The notes beneath the pieces are model-generated. The model searched no databases. It was given only the letters and a program-made list of their open reading frames with translations, and was not told where the DNA came from. A stretch of DNA of 64,000 nt, taken from Hyphomicrobium_A sp963722495. GTDB lineage: Bacteria > Pseudomonadota > Alphaproteobacteria > Rhizobiales > Hyphomicrobiaceae. Location: NCBI GenBank assembly GCA_963722495.1, contig CAVRND010000026.1, positions 1-64,000 of the forward strand, written 5' to 3'. This document shows positions 36,259-45,541 of this stretch, piece by piece. Both the position numbers and the translations under genes were made by a program. Within the stretch, counting starts at the first letter, position 1. The number at the start of each line of letters is the position of its first letter.

Positions 36259-37764
36259 TTAACCGACCTCGGCCAGCAGCGACAGCTGGCGCGGCATCGT
36301 ATGGCCGCTCTGATCGGTGAGCGGCGTCGGGTATTCGCCGGTGAAGCAGTGGTCGGTGAACTGCGGGGCGCGGGGGTCGCGGCGGTCGAGGCCGACGGAG
36401 CGATAGATGCCGTCGACCGACAGGAAGGCGAGGCTGTCGGCGCCGAGGAACTCGCGCATGCCCTCGAGGTCCTTGTTGGCCGCCAGCAGGTCGACCTTGT
36501 CGGGCGTGTCGATGCCGTAATAGTCGGGATGGGTGATGGGCGGCGAGGCGATGCGCATGTGCACCTCGCGGGCGCCCGCCTCGTACATCAGCTGCACGAT
36601 CTTCTTCGAGGTGGTGCCGCGCACCACGCTGTCATCGACCAGCACGATGCGCTTGCCGCGGATGACGCTGGCGTTGGCCGAGTGCTTGAGCTTGACGCCC
36701 AGCGCGCGGATGCGCTGCGAGGGCTCGATGAAGGTGCGGCCGACGTAGTGGTTGCGGATGATGCCGAGCTCGAACGGCACGTTCGATTCCTGCGCGAAGC
36801 CGATGGCCGCCGGCACGCCGCTATCGGGGATCGGCACGATGACGTCGACGTCGGCCGGCGCCTCGTGCGCCAGCTGCACGCCCATCTGCTTGCGGATGTC
36901 ATAGACGGTGCGTCCGCCGATGACGCTGTCGGGTCGTGCGAAGTAGATGTACTCGAAGATGCACGGGCGCGCCGGCCGCAGCGGGAAGGGGCGGTGGCTC
37001 TCGATGCCTTCGGCGGTGATGACGACGACCTCGCCGTTCTCGACCTCGCGCACGAACTCGGCGCCGACCATGTCGAGGGCGCAGGTCTCGGACGCCAGTA
37101 CATAAGAGGAGCCGAGTTTGCCGAGGACGAGCGGGCGGATGCCGATCGGGTCGCGCGCGCCGATCATCATTTCATTGGTGAGGCCGACGAGGGCGTAGGC
37201 GCCTTCGATCTCGCGGATCGCTTCGACGAAGCGCTCGACGATGCGGCGCTTCTTGGAGCGCGACAGCAGGTGCAGGATGACTTCGGTGTCGGAGGTCGAC
37301 TGGCAGATGGCGCCGGTGGAGATCAGATCCTGGCGCAGCGTGAGGGCGTTGGTGAGGTTGCCGTTGTGGGCGACGGCGAAGCCGCCGGTATCGATGTCGG
37401 CGAACAGCGGCTGCACGTTGCGCAGCACGGCCTCGCCGCAGGTCGAGTAGCGATTATGGCCGATGGCGATATGGCCCTGCAGCCGCTCGATGACGGAAGC
37501 GCGGGAGAAGTTGTCGCCGACGAGCCCCATGCGGCGCTCGGAGTGGAATTGCTTGCCGTCGAAGGCGACGATGCCGCAGGCCTCCTGCCCCCGATGCTGG
37601 AGCGCGTGCAGGCCCAGCGCGGTGATGGCAGCCGCCTCGGGATGCCCAAAAACACCGAAGACCCCGCATTCCTCGCGGAGTCTGTCGTCGCCGTATCGCA
37701 GATAGCCTGGGCCTTGAAGCTTCATATCTTGAAGCTCACCGGCCTCGTCGAGCCGTTGAGTCAT
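36259..37764 (-). CDS. purF: Amidophosphoribosyltransferase
   Basis: First committed step of purine synthesis: PRPP plus glutamine to phosphoribosylamine. Intact, 501 residues from ATG 37764, which has GGGAGGTGACG upstream. A propeptide precedes the nucleophile Cys in LREECGVFGVFGHPEAAAIT; the Ntn domain continues with LQHRGQEACGIVAFDGKQFH and RYSTCGEAVLRNVQPLF. The PRPP loop is IVLVDDSVVRGTTSKKIVQL. Cysteines near the C-terminus that bind Fe-S in the Bacillus type are not evident. Confidence 0.97.
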   Translation of the reverse strand: MTQRLDEAGELQDMKLQGPGYLRYGDDRLREECGVFGVFGHPEAAAITALGLHALQHRGQEACGIVAFDGKQFHSERRMGLVGDNFSRASVIERLQGHIAIGHNRYSTCGEAVLRNVQPLFADIDTGGFAVAHNGNLTNALTLRQDLISTGAICQSTSDTEVILHLLSRSKKRRIVERFVEAIREIEGAYALVGLTNEMMIGARDPIGIRPLVLGKLGSSYVLASETCALDMVGAEFVREVENGEVVVITAEGIESHRPFPLRPARPCIFEYIYFARPDSVIGGRTVYDIRKQMGVQLAHEAPADVDVIVPIPDSGVPAAIGFAQESNVPFELGIIRNHYVGRTFIEPSQRIRALGVKLKHSANASVIRGKRIVLVDDSVVRGTTSKKIVQLMYEAGAREVHMRIASPPITHPDYYGIDTPDKVDLLAANKDLEGMREFLGADSLAFLSVDGIYRSVGLDRRDPRAPQFTDHCFTGEYPTPLTDQSGHTMPRQLSLLAEVG

Positions 37765-37836
37765 CGTCACCTCCCGCTGGTGCCGTGCCGCTGCCCGATA
37801 AGATGAACGCACGTTAACTATGGCGGTGCTGCTGGA

Positions 37837-38499
37837 TCAGCTGGCGCGCACCTGCCACGTGACAGAAATATGATTTATTTCGTGGGCTTCAAGCGCTAAT
37901 TCGTCGCCCCGACCATTTTCCAGTGCACCTTGCTGCTGTGGTTGCACGGGTGCCTCTTCAGGAGGGGTCTCGCCGGGCGGCGCCGTCAGCGACGACGGCA
38001 TGTAGGATTCCAGCACGAAGCGGATCGATTCGCCCGCGCCCTTGATGTAGGGCAGCGTCTTGGCCTCGCGCACCCAAGGGAAGTGCTGCTCCTCGTTGGG
38101 GAAGAAGGCCTGGTAGAACATGTAAGGGATGACGATCAGCACGAAACCGCGCACGACGCCGAAGATGAAGCCGAGGATGCGATCGATCATGCCGATGCGG
38201 CTGTCGAGGATGGCGTCCGACAGGCGCGCGGTGATGAGATGCACCACGATGAGGACGATCAGGAAGAGCACGGCGCCGACGACGATCTGCGCCACGGCGA
38301 CCTGGGTGCCCATCTGCGCCGCCATGTCCTGCGCGAACGGCTTATGGAAGACCACGAAGTAGAGAACCGCGCCGGCCGCCACGGCCCACGACACGATCGA
38401 CAGCATCTCGCGCGCGAAGCCCCGGTACATGGCGAGCAGGCCGGAGATGAAGCAGACGGCGATCAGTGCCGCGTCGAGATAGGTGATCGGCCCCAGCAT
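37837..38499 (-). CDS. cvpA: CvpA family membrane protein
   Basis: 220 residues, four transmembrane segments: YLDAALIAVCFISGLLAMYR, MLSIVSWAVAAGAVLYFVVF, VAQIVVGAVLFLIVLIVVHL and ILGFIFGVVRGFVLIVIPYM. The motif GIMDRILGFIFG-type loop (IGMIDRILGF) is characteristic. The C-terminal third is Pro/Gln-rich and soluble. CvpA was linked to colicin V production and to envelope or bile stress; its exact role is uncertain. Encoded just before purF, as usual. Confidence 0.92.
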   Translation of the reverse strand: MLGPITYLDAALIAVCFISGLLAMYRGFAREMLSIVSWAVAAGAVLYFVVFHKPFAQDMAAQMGTQVAVAQIVVGAVLFLIVLIVVHLITARLSDAILDSRIGMIDRILGFIFGVVRGFVLIVIPYMFYQAFFPNEEQHFPWVREAKTLPYIKGAGESIRFVLESYMPSSLTAPPGETPPEEAPVQPQQQGALENGRGDELALEAHEINHISVTWQVRAS

Positions 38500-38551
38500 G
38501 GTCTGAAGAGCTCCGTTACAAGACGGTTTCGGGCAGGCCCTGCGTTGCCTG

Positions 38552-39928
38552 TCAGTCGCACGCTGGCGGGCCATCGGCAAGCTCCCTCAAATGGGCGATG
38601 CGGCTCGCCTTCAGCTTGAGTCCTGCGGTTTCCAGCTCGCCCTGGGCGGGAAGCACGGCCTGGCGGAAACCGAGTTTCTGCGCCTCTTTCAATCGGGTGC
38701 TCATCAGGGGAACGCCGCTGATGGCGCCCGACAGGGACACCTCGCCGAAGTGGACCCTATGTCGCGGAATGGCCACACCTGACAGAGACGAAACGAGTGC
38801 CGCAGCGGCGGCAAGATCGGCGCCCGGCTCGTTGATCCTCAGGCCGCCTGCGACGTTGAGGTAGACGTCCTGGCCGGCGAACGACATGCCGGTGCGTGCT
38901 TCAAGCACGGCGAGCAGCATCGACAGCCGGCTCGAGTCCCATCCCACGACGGCGCGCCGGGGCGTGCCGAGCGACGAGGGGGCGACGAGTGCCTGGATTT
39001 CGACCAGCAGCGGTCGCGTGCCTTCGATGCCGGCAAAGACCGCGGCGCCCGGGCTGGACGCCTGCCGGTCCCCGAGGAACAGCTCCGACGGATTGGCGAT
39101 CTCCCGCAGCCCCTCCGACACCATCTCGAACACGCCGATCTCGTCGGTGGCGCCGAAGCGGTTCTTCACCGCGCGCAGGATGCGGTAGGTGTGCCCGCGG
39201 TCGCCTTCGAAATACAACACGGTGTCGACCATGTGCTCGATCACCTTGGGGCCGGCGATCTGCCCGTCCTTGGTGACGTGGCCGACGAGCAGCAGCGCGC
39301 TGCCGGCATTCTTGGCATGGCGGATCAGCGCCTGCGCGGCGGCGCGCACCTGGCTCACGGTGCCGGGCGCCGCTTCGATGGCTTCCGCCCACAAGGTCTG
39401 AATGGAGTCGACGACGATCAGATCCGGCGGCGGGCCGGCTTCGAGCGTGGCCAGGATGTGCGCCAGGCTCGTCTCGCAGGCGAGCGCGACCGGCGCGTCG
39501 GAAAGGCCGAGGCGTTCGGCGCGCAGACGCACTTGGGCGGCTGCTTCCTCGCCGGAGAAGTAGACGGCGCGACGGCCGGCGCGGGCCAGCGTCGCGGCGA
39601 GCTGCAACAGCAGCGTCGATTTGCCGATGCCGGGTTCGCCGCCGATGAGCAGCGCCGAGCCCGGCACGATGCCGCCGCCCGTGACGCGGTCCAATTCGCC
39701 GATGCCGGTCGAGAAGCGCGGCGCCTCCTGCGTGCTGCCCTTCAATCCCTCGAGCACGATGACGCGTCCGCTCGAGCGCCGGGCAAGCCCGGTGCCCGGC
39801 GGCGCGATGGCGTCCGTCTCCTCGGTGAGCGTATTCCACTCGCCGCACGACGCGCATTTGCCCGCCCAGCGCGGCGACACCGCCCCGCAGTTCTGGCAGA
39901 CGAAGGTGGTCTTGCTGGGCTTGGCCAT
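38552..39928 (-). CDS. radA: DNA repair protein RadA
   Basis: RecA-related branch-migration helicase. Intact, 458 residues. N-terminal zinc finger with four Cys in FVCQNCGAVSPRWAGKCASC; Walker A LLIGGEPGIGKSTLLLQLAA; the RadA-specific motif RAVKNRFGATDEIGVFEM; C-terminal Lon-protease-like domain GLRINEPGADLAAAAALVSS with GEVSLSGAISGV. The stop lies 52 bp before the cvpA start; alr is upstream in the same direction. Confidence 0.97.
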   Translation of the reverse strand: MAKPSKTTFVCQNCGAVSPRWAGKCASCGEWNTLTEETDAIAPPGTGLARRSSGRVIVLEGLKGSTQEAPRFSTGIGELDRVTGGGIVPGSALLIGGEPGIGKSTLLLQLAATLARAGRRAVYFSGEEAAAQVRLRAERLGLSDAPVALACETSLAHILATLEAGPPPDLIVVDSIQTLWAEAIEAAPGTVSQVRAAAQALIRHAKNAGSALLLVGHVTKDGQIAGPKVIEHMVDTVLYFEGDRGHTYRILRAVKNRFGATDEIGVFEMVSEGLREIANPSELFLGDRQASSPGAAVFAGIEGTRPLLVEIQALVAPSSLGTPRRAVVGWDSSRLSMLLAVLEARTGMSFAGQDVYLNVAGGLRINEPGADLAAAAALVSSLSGVAIPRHRVHFGEVSLSGAISGVPLMSTRLKEAQKLGFRQAVLPAQGELETAGLKLKASRIAHLRELADGPPACD

Positions 39929-39933
39929 TCTCG

Positions 39934-41205
39934 TCAGTCGCCGCGGTCGACGTAGTGGCGATGGAAGCGCGCGCCGAGGCGCGTCAGCACTTCATAGCCG
40001 ATGCTCTTGGCGCCCAGGCCGACGGCTTCGAGCGGCAGATCCGGCCCGATGAGGTCGACGAAGTCGCCGCGCACGGGAGCCGGGTCACCGATTTCCGTGA
40101 TGTCGACCGTGATGAGATCCATCGACACGCGTCCAACGATGGGTGCCAGCTTGCCGCGGATGGCGACGGCACCGCCCGTCTCCCCGTCCGACGAGCTGGC
40201 GTGGCGGAACACACCGTCGGCGTAGCCCGCGGCGATGGTCGCAATGCGCCGCGGCGAGGCGGCGCGATACGTTGCCGAATAGCCGATGCGTCCGCCGGCA
40301 GGGATGTCCTGCACCTGCAGAATGCGCGCCGAGACGCGGACCACGGGCTTCACCGGCGCGCGCTGCGCTGCCGCCTGGCCGCCATAGAGCGCATAGCCGG
40401 GCCGCACGAGATCGAAGTGAAACTCCTTGCCGAGCATGAGCCCGTCCGAGGCGGCCAGGCTGGCGCGGGCCTTCGGCAACCGCGCGCGCAAGCGGGTGAA
40501 GGCGGCGAGCTGCTCGCGGTTCATCGCGTGGTGCGCATCGTCGGCGCAGGCGAGGTGGCTGATGATCAGCGCGACATCGAGCCGACACATCAGCTCGGTG
40601 TCGGCGAGCAGCGCCGCGAAATCCGCCTCGCCCATGCCAAGCCGATTGAGACCGGTGTCGACGTGCAATGCTGCCGGCGGTGTGGGACCGTCGTTTGACG
40701 CCAACGCCGCCCAAGCGCGCGCTTCCTCAAGGCTTGCCATCACGGGACGAACGCCGAGTGCAGCGAGCTCGCGCGCGCATCCGGGCAGGATGCCGTCGAG
40801 CACATAGATCGTCGCGCCGGGCGCCAAGGCGATGGCCGCCTTCGCCTCCCCTTGCGTGGCGACGAAGAAGTTCCGGCAGCCGGCTTCGTAAAGGGCGGGA
40901 ATGACGCGCGCCGCGCCAAGCCCATAGGCGTCGGCCTTGACGACGGCAGCGCATCCGGCCGGCGCCACGCGTTTTGCGAGCGTCCGCCAGTTGGCGCGGA
41001 TTTGTCCGAGATCGACGGTGATGACGCCGGTGGCGCCGGGCGGCACCTGTGCGGCCTGCGCCCACTCGACAACGCGTCGCGGCGCCTGAGGCGGCGAGGT
41101 CTCGGTCGTTGGCGTTATGCGTGCAGTCCTGTCCGACACGGACTTCCCCGGGAGCCAGGATGAAGACAGGAAACTTAGCCCCGAATCGAGCCGCAAACGA
41201 GGCAT
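39934..41205 (-). CDS. alr: Alanine racemase
   Basis: PLP enzyme that makes D-alanine for murein. The PLP lysine is in CAAVVKADAYGLGAARVIPA; further motifs are HVDTGLNRLGMGEADFAALL, RPGYALYGG, RIGYSATYRAASPRRIATIA (catalytic Tyr region) and VGRVSMDLITVDITEIGDPA. The core starts at about residue 55 (ATGVITVDLGQIRANWRTLA), so the 41205 start adds a long non-conserved N-terminus and a later start is possible. Five bp separate its stop from radA. Confidence 0.95.
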   Translation of the reverse strand: MPRLRLDSGLSFLSSSWLPGKSVSDRTARITPTTETSPPQAPRRVVEWAQAAQVPPGATGVITVDLGQIRANWRTLAKRVAPAGCAAVVKADAYGLGAARVIPALYEAGCRNFFVATQGEAKAAIALAPGATIYVLDGILPGCARELAALGVRPVMASLEEARAWAALASNDGPTPPAALHVDTGLNRLGMGEADFAALLADTELMCRLDVALIISHLACADDAHHAMNREQLAAFTRLRARLPKARASLAASDGLMLGKEFHFDLVRPGYALYGGQAAAQRAPVKPVVRVSARILQVQDIPAGGRIGYSATYRAASPRRIATIAAGYADGVFRHASSSDGETGGAVAIRGKLAPIVGRVSMDLITVDITEIGDPAPVRGDFVDLIGPDLPLEAVGLGAKSIGYEVLTRLGARFHRHYVDRGD

Positions 41206-41250
41206 CGATTGGCCTTACGGGCGCCCTGAACGCCGCAGCACACGCGTTTC

Positions 41251-41274
41251 TCCCTCCCCCTGACGGGGGAGGGA
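41251..41274. repeat. Perfect 10-bp inverted repeat between dnaB and alr
   Basis: TCCCTCCCCC (41251-41260), loop TGAC, GGGGGAGGGA (41265-41274). It shares the CCCTC-CCCC core with the 33537-33573 element. It lies in the 90-bp gap upstream of alr. It may be a terminator for dnaB, but no T run is present. Confidence 0.6.
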
Positions 41275-41295
41275 AGACAGCGTTGGGACAGCCGC

Positions 41296-42811
41296 TTAGC
41301 GTCCGTAGGGGCTAACCTGGTAGTCGCGGGCGAGATTGCCGAAGCGCGTCAGGTGGCTTTCGAACGACAGCTCGACCGTACCGACGGGGCCATGGCGCTG
41401 CTTGCCGATGATGACCTCGGCTTTGCCGGAGACGGACATCATCTTCTGCTGCCACTCGGTGAACTCGGCCGTTCCCTCTGCCGGCTTCAGGCGCTCGACG
41501 TAGTATTCCTCGCGGTAGACGAACATCACGACATCGGCGTCCTGCTCGATCGAGCCGGACTTCGCGCAAGTCGGAGAGCTGGGGACGCTTGTCCTCGCGG
41601 TTCTCGACTTGGCGCGAAAGCTGCGACAGGGCGATGATCGGCACCGCAAGCTCCTTGGCCAGCGCCTTGAGGCCAGTGGTGATCTCGGTGACTTCCTGCA
41701 CGCGGTTGTCGCTGCGCTTGGAGGATCCGACAAGCAACTGCAGGTAGTCGACGATAAGCACGCCGAGCCCCTTTTGCCGCTTCAGCTTACGCGCGCGAGC
41801 CGCGAGCTGGGCGATGGAAATGCCGCCGGTCTGATCGATGTAGAGCGGGCTCTCGCTCATCACCCGGCTGACCTCGACGAGTTTGCGGAACTCGTCCTCG
41901 TTGATCATGCCGCGGCGGATCTTCTCCGAGCCGATCTCCGATTGCTCGGAAAGGATACGAGTCGCCAGCTGCTCGGCGGACATTTCGAGCGAGAAGAAGC
42001 CGACGATGCCGCCGTTGATCGCCTTCATCGTTCCGTCAGGCTGCTGCTCGGCGCGATAGGACTTGGCGATGTTATAGGCGATGTTGGTCGCCAGCGCCGT
42101 CTTGCCCATCGAGGGGCGGCCGGCAAGGATGATGAGATCGGACGACTGCAGGCCGCCGAGCTTATTGTCGAGATCGGAGAGGCCGGTCGATATGCCCGAC
42201 AGGTGTCCGTCGCGCTGATAGGCGGCACCGGCCATCTCGATCGCCGTCGTCAGCGCCGCGCCAAAGCCGAGGAAGCCCTGGCCGTACTTGCGAGCCTCGG
42301 CGAGGTCGTAGAGACGCCCTTCCGATTCCTCGATCTGCTTCTGTGGCGTCGAATTGACGGTGCTGTCGTAGGCGCCGTTGACCATGTCCTCGCCGATGAT
42401 GATCAGCGCGCGGCGCGTGGCGAGATCATAGATCGTGCGGCCGTAGTCCTCGGCGTTGATGATACTCGTGGCGCTGGCGGCGAGCGTACCGAGATACTGA
42501 GGCACGGTGAGCGTCGGCGAGATCGGCTCGGCCGTCTCGAAGAAGGTGCGCATCGTGATCGGCGTCGCCTGCTTGCCGACGTGGATCAGCTTGGCGGCCG
42601 TCTCGTAGATCTGCTGGTGCAGCGGATCGTAGAAGTGCTGCGGGTCGAGGAACGCGGAGACGCGGTCCATCGCCTCGTTGTTGACGAGGATGGCGCCGAG
42701 CAGCGCCTGCTCGGCTTCCAGGTTGTGAGGAGCCTGACGGAAGGGGAGGGAGTCGTCCGTCGCGCTGAGGGAGGCGAAACGGTCGGAGATCTGGAGAGCG
42801 TTTTTTGCCAT
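41296..42811 (-). CDS. dnaB: Replicative DNA helicase DnaB (one frameshift)
   Basis: Hexameric 5'-3' helicase at the fork. ATG 42811 (MAKNALQISDRFASLS) is preferred over an upstream TTG. N-terminal domain PHNLEAEQALLGAILVNNEA; Walker A LIILAGRPSMGKTALATNIA; Walker B LGVLIVDYLQLLVGSSK; IALSQLSRQVENREDKRPQL, then SDLRE. One extra base near 41560 shifts the frame; the C-terminus resumes as SGSIEQDADVVMFVYREEYY and ends DYQVSPYGR at 41296. This is the only clear frameshift between 31.9 and 59 kb. Confidence 0.96.
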
Positions 42812-42860
42812 GCCCGACGGTATCCGATTCAATCGGTGTCACGTCGAGCGGCCCTTGGGC

Positions 42861-42889
42861 CCCGTCCCCGTTATGCACACGGGGACGGG
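42861..42889. terminator. Hairpin between rplI and dnaB
   Basis: CCCGTCCCCG (42861-42870), a 9-nt loop, CGGGGACGGG (42880-42889): a perfect 10-bp stem. On the minus strand it follows rplI by 30 bp and precedes dnaB. On the plus strand it is followed by AATTT only. It could be a terminator/attenuator of the ribosomal operon or a dispersed palindrome. Confidence 0.55.
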
Positions 42890-42918
42890 AATTTACTTGG
42901 CTGAGACCCGAATCAGTC

Positions 42919-43506
42919 TCACTCGGCCTGCGGCTGCTCCTCGCCCTCGGCCGGAGCTGAGCCTTCCTCGAAGATCTCGTCGGGATTGAACGTCTCGAGC
43001 TCGAGCTTCTCTTCCTTGACCATCGTGACATCCTCGCCACGCGACTGGCGCTGGGCCTCGTCCTCGGAGCGGGCGACGTTCAGAACGACGTTGACGATCA
43101 CCTCGGGATGCAGCGCGACGCGAGTCTTGTGCAGGCCCAGCGTCTTGATCGGGCGCTCGAGGATGACCTGGTCGCGGTCGATGGTGAAACCGCCGGCCGT
43201 CACCGCTTCGGCGATGTCGCGCGTGGCCACCGAGCCGTACAGCTGGCCGGTGTCGCCGGCCGAGCGGATGGCGACGAAGATCTTGCCCTCGAGCTTCTCG
43301 GCGACAGCCTCGGCTTCCTTCTTGAGCTCGAGGTTGTTGGCTTCGAGCTGGGCGCGCTGGCTCTCGAAGTGGGCGCGGTTGTCTTCCGTCGCGCGCAGCG
43401 CCTTCTTCTGCGGCAGCAGGAAGTTGCGCGCGTAACCGTCCTTCACGGTGACGACGTCGCCCATCTGGCCAAGGCGGCCGATGCGCTGGAGCAGAATGAC
43501 CTGCAT
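42919..43506 (-). CDS. rplI: 50S ribosomal protein L9
   Basis: Intact, 195 residues. rRNA-binding N-terminus MQVILLQRIGRLGQMGDVVT, then VKDGYARNFLLPQKKALRAT; a central helix rich in Glu/Lys; the C-terminal domain DRDQVILERPIKTLGLHKTR. A 45-residue acidic tail (GSAPAEGEEQPQAE at the end) makes it longer than the usual 148, as in other alphaproteobacteria. AAGGAGATTT precedes the ATG. Confidence 0.98.
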   Translation of the reverse strand: MQVILLQRIGRLGQMGDVVTVKDGYARNFLLPQKKALRATEDNRAHFESQRAQLEANNLELKKEAEAVAEKLEGKIFVAIRSAGDTGQLYGSVATRDIAEAVTAGGFTIDRDQVILERPIKTLGLHKTRVALHPEVIVNVVLNVARSEDEAQRQSRGEDVTMVKEEKLELETFNPDEIFEEGSAPAEGEEQPQAE

Positions 43507-43560
43507 TTGAAATCTCCTTCTCTGTCTATCTTGATGTTGCTGTGTGTGTTGAACCGTCGA

Positions 43561-44523
43561 TCAAGTCGGCGGCGGCGGATGCTTGGGTGGGGGCGCGACT
43601 TTGCGCATCGGCCAGATGGCTTCTGCGAGGCCGAGCAGCGCGATCGCTAGCGAGGCGACCGTGTTCATGATGAAGAGCGAGGCGTAGAGGCCCCACAGCG
43701 CGAACGGACGCCATGACCGGCCGCGCGTCATGAAGTGGACGACGGCGAGGCCGAGCAGCACGTAGGCGAGGAACAGCGGTCCGGCGAAACCAGCCGCGAT
43801 GAGGCCCGGTAGGCCCGCGAGAAAGCCGGCGCCAGTCGCCAGGGCCAACAGCAGCGGCGTCACGGGCGGATAGATGATGGCCGCCAGATCGGGCCACGGA
43901 CGCTGCAGGCGTCCCGACGCCATGGTGATGCGTCCGGCAAGCCAGAAATTGAACAGCAGGCTGCCCATCGTCGAGATAGCCGACGCGGCAGGCAGCAACG
44001 CCAGCGCGATGGCCGTCGCCTCGTCGATCTCCGCCGGACCGAGCGTGGGCGCGTCCGGCATCTTGGGGAGCTCGCTGTTCACGAACGTCTGCAGCATGTC
44101 GCGCAGTGCCGTGCGCAGCGTCTCGACGTCTCCGCCAAGCAGGAACAGCGTCAGTGTGGAGAAGAGGCCGGCAAGGATTGCCGCGACGATGATCAGGCGC
44201 CCGGCGGGGTACCATTCGACGACGCCGTCGCCGGTCTGGCGGTTGAGCGAAGCGAGATAGGTGAGGATGACGACGGGAATCGCCTGCGCCGCTGCAAACA
44301 CCAGCGCCCCGGCCAGACTACCGGCGACCAGAACCAGCATGGTTCCGGCTAGCCCACCGGCGGCAGCCGCCAGCGGCCCCAGGCCGAGGCCGGCGAGGAA
44401 CAGCGCCAGAGGCGTCAAAAGGAATAGGACCATGCGGATCAGCACCGGCCCCGTGGTCGCCGAAGCGAACACGACCGCCGACACGAGCCCGGCCCCTAAT
44501 CCGATGAGCAGACGGTACGACAT
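43561..44523 (-). CDS. DUF2232 polytopic membrane protein
   Basis: 320 residues from ATG 44523, about eight membrane segments (YRLLIGLGAGLVSAVVFASA; LIRMVLFLLTPLALFLAGLG; LIIVAAILAGLFSTLTLFLL; FGWFLAGRITMASG-like loop at LLFNFWLAGRITMASGRLQR; AYVLLGLAVVHFMTRGRSWR). Ends in a Pro/Lys tail. The family occurs between rpsR and rplI in alphaproteobacteria. Its function is unknown; co-transcription with ribosomal genes suggests a growth-linked role. Confidence 0.88.
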   Translation of the reverse strand: MSYRLLIGLGAGLVSAVVFASATTGPVLIRMVLFLLTPLALFLAGLGLGPLAAAAGGLAGTMLVLVAGSLAGALVFAAAQAIPVVILTYLASLNRQTGDGVVEWYPAGRLIIVAAILAGLFSTLTLFLLGGDVETLRTALRDMLQTFVNSELPKMPDAPTLGPAEIDEATAIALALLPAASAISTMGSLLFNFWLAGRITMASGRLQRPWPDLAAIIYPPVTPLLLALATGAGFLAGLPGLIAAGFAGPLFLAYVLLGLAVVHFMTRGRSWRPFALWGLYASLFIMNTVASLAIALLGLAEAIWPMRKVAPPPKHPPPPT

Positions 44524-44627
44524 CAAAACAGCTGTCCCGCGTTGCGCGCGGTTAGAGACGAGAACGGTTGTCCGGCTCGTCCCAACCTCGTGCCGGCCCA
44601 CATGGGCGCGACACTTACTTGGTAGAC

Positions 44628-44654
44628 GGTGTCAGACCCCGAGGGCCTGACACC
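44628..44654. repeat. Hairpin downstream of rpsR
   Basis: GGTGTCAG (44628-44635) and CTGACACC (44647-44654) enclose a G/C-rich core (ACCCCGAGGGC) that can extend the pairing. On the minus strand it begins 9 bp after the rpsR stop and separates rpsR from the DUF2232 gene, so it may reduce read-through or protect the rpsF-rpsR transcript 3' end. Confidence 0.5.
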
Positions 44655-44662
44655 TTAGACGA

Positions 44663-44914
44663 TTACTTCAGCACGTAAGGCAGCAGGCCGAGGAAGCGCG
44701 AGCGCTTGATGGCGCGTGCCAGCTCACGCTGCTTCTTGGCCGACACCGCGGTGATGCGGCTCGGCACGATCTTGCCGCGCTCGGAGACGTAGCGGCCCAG
44801 CAGGCGCACGTCCTTGTAGTCGATCTTCGGCGCGTTCTGTCCCGAGAAGGGGCAGGTCTTGCGGCGACGATGGAAGGGCCGACGCGCAGGGCCGGGGGTT
44901 GTGATCTCTGCCAT
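44663..44914 (-). CDS. rpsR: 30S ribosomal protein S18
   Basis: Intact, 83 residues. Typical core PFHRRRKTCPFSGQNAPKID, then YKDVRLLGRYVSERGKIVPS and RITAVSAKKQRELARAIKRS. Starts 3 bp after the rpsF stop; S6 and S18 bind the ribosome as a heterodimer. Confidence 0.98.
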   Translation of the reverse strand: MAEITTPGPARRPFHRRRKTCPFSGQNAPKIDYKDVRLLGRYVSERGKIVPSRITAVSAKKQRELARAIKRSRFLGLLPYVLK

Positions 44915-44917
44915 GAT

Positions 44918-45541
44918 TTAAGCCTCCGAGCCCGAGCCAGACGACGAGCCGCCAGTACCGCCAGTGCCGCCTTCGCGCGGCGGACGCGGACCGCGGTCGC
45001 CCGCGGGACGGTCGCCCTCGCGCGGTGGGCGCGGACGGAACGTGGAGCCTTCGCGGTCTCCACCACCGCCACCGCCGCCGCGATAACCACCGCCGCCGCC
45101 ACCGCCGCCGCGATCACGGTCGCCACCGCGACCGCCGAAGCCGCCGCCGCCACCGCCGCGGAAGCCGCCACCGCGACCGCCGAAGCCGCCGCGATCACGA
45201 TCGCCGCGCTCGTCGCGGTCGCTCTTGCGCATCATCACGGACGGCTCGGTCTCGTGAGCCTCGACCTTGATGGTGAGAAAACGGAGAACCTCGGTGGAGA
45301 GGCCCATGCGGCGCTCCATCTCGGCCACGGCCGCCGGAGGCGCATCGATGTTGAGCAGCGAGAAGTGCGCCTTGCGGCTCTTCTTGATCTTGTACGCGAG
45401 GCCCTTGACGCCCCAGTACTCGCTCTTGGTGACTTTGCCGCCACCTTGCTCGATCAGATCGCTGAATTCTTTGGTGAGTGCCTCGACCTGGGCGTTGGAG
45501 ACGTCCTGGCGCGCGAGGAACACATGCTCGTATAGAGCCAT
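44918..45541 (-). CDS. rpsF: 30S ribosomal protein S6 with long Arg/Gly-rich tail
   Basis: 207 residues. Residues 1-100 are a normal S6 domain: MALYEHVFLARQDVSNAQVE, YWGVKGLAYKIKKSRKAHFS and LNIDAPPAAVAEMERRMGLS. Residues about 108-207 form a low-complexity extension of RGG, GGGG and DRGG units (for example GGFGGRGGGFRGGGGGGFGG), ending in Pro/Arg-rich and Ser/Gly-rich parts. S6 is usually about 100-150 residues. The frame is intact through the tail, so it is real. ATG 45541 has AAGGAAAGG 11 bases upstream. Confidence 0.97.
   Translation of the reverse strand: MALYEHVFLARQDVSNAQVEALTKEFSDLIEQGGGKVTKSEYWGVKGLAYKIKKSRKAHFSLLNIDAPPAAVAEMERRMGLSTEVLRFLTIKVEAHETEPSVMMRKSDRDERGDRDRGGFGGRGGGFRGGGGGGFGGRGGDRDRGGGGGGGGYRGGGGGGGDREGSTFRPRPPREGDRPAGDRGPRPPREGGTGGTGGSSSGSGSEA

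Noticed and set aside
36247..37806. 519-codon open frame antisense to purF
   Set aside because: It mirrors the purF codon pattern in a high-G+C genome, has no start signal and no protein-like motif; purF on the other strand is certain.
45000..45230. Repeated G/C-rich units that look like a tandem repeat or CRISPR-like array
   Set aside because: They encode the in-frame RGG/poly-Gly tail of ribosomal protein S6; units are irregular and there are no spacers.
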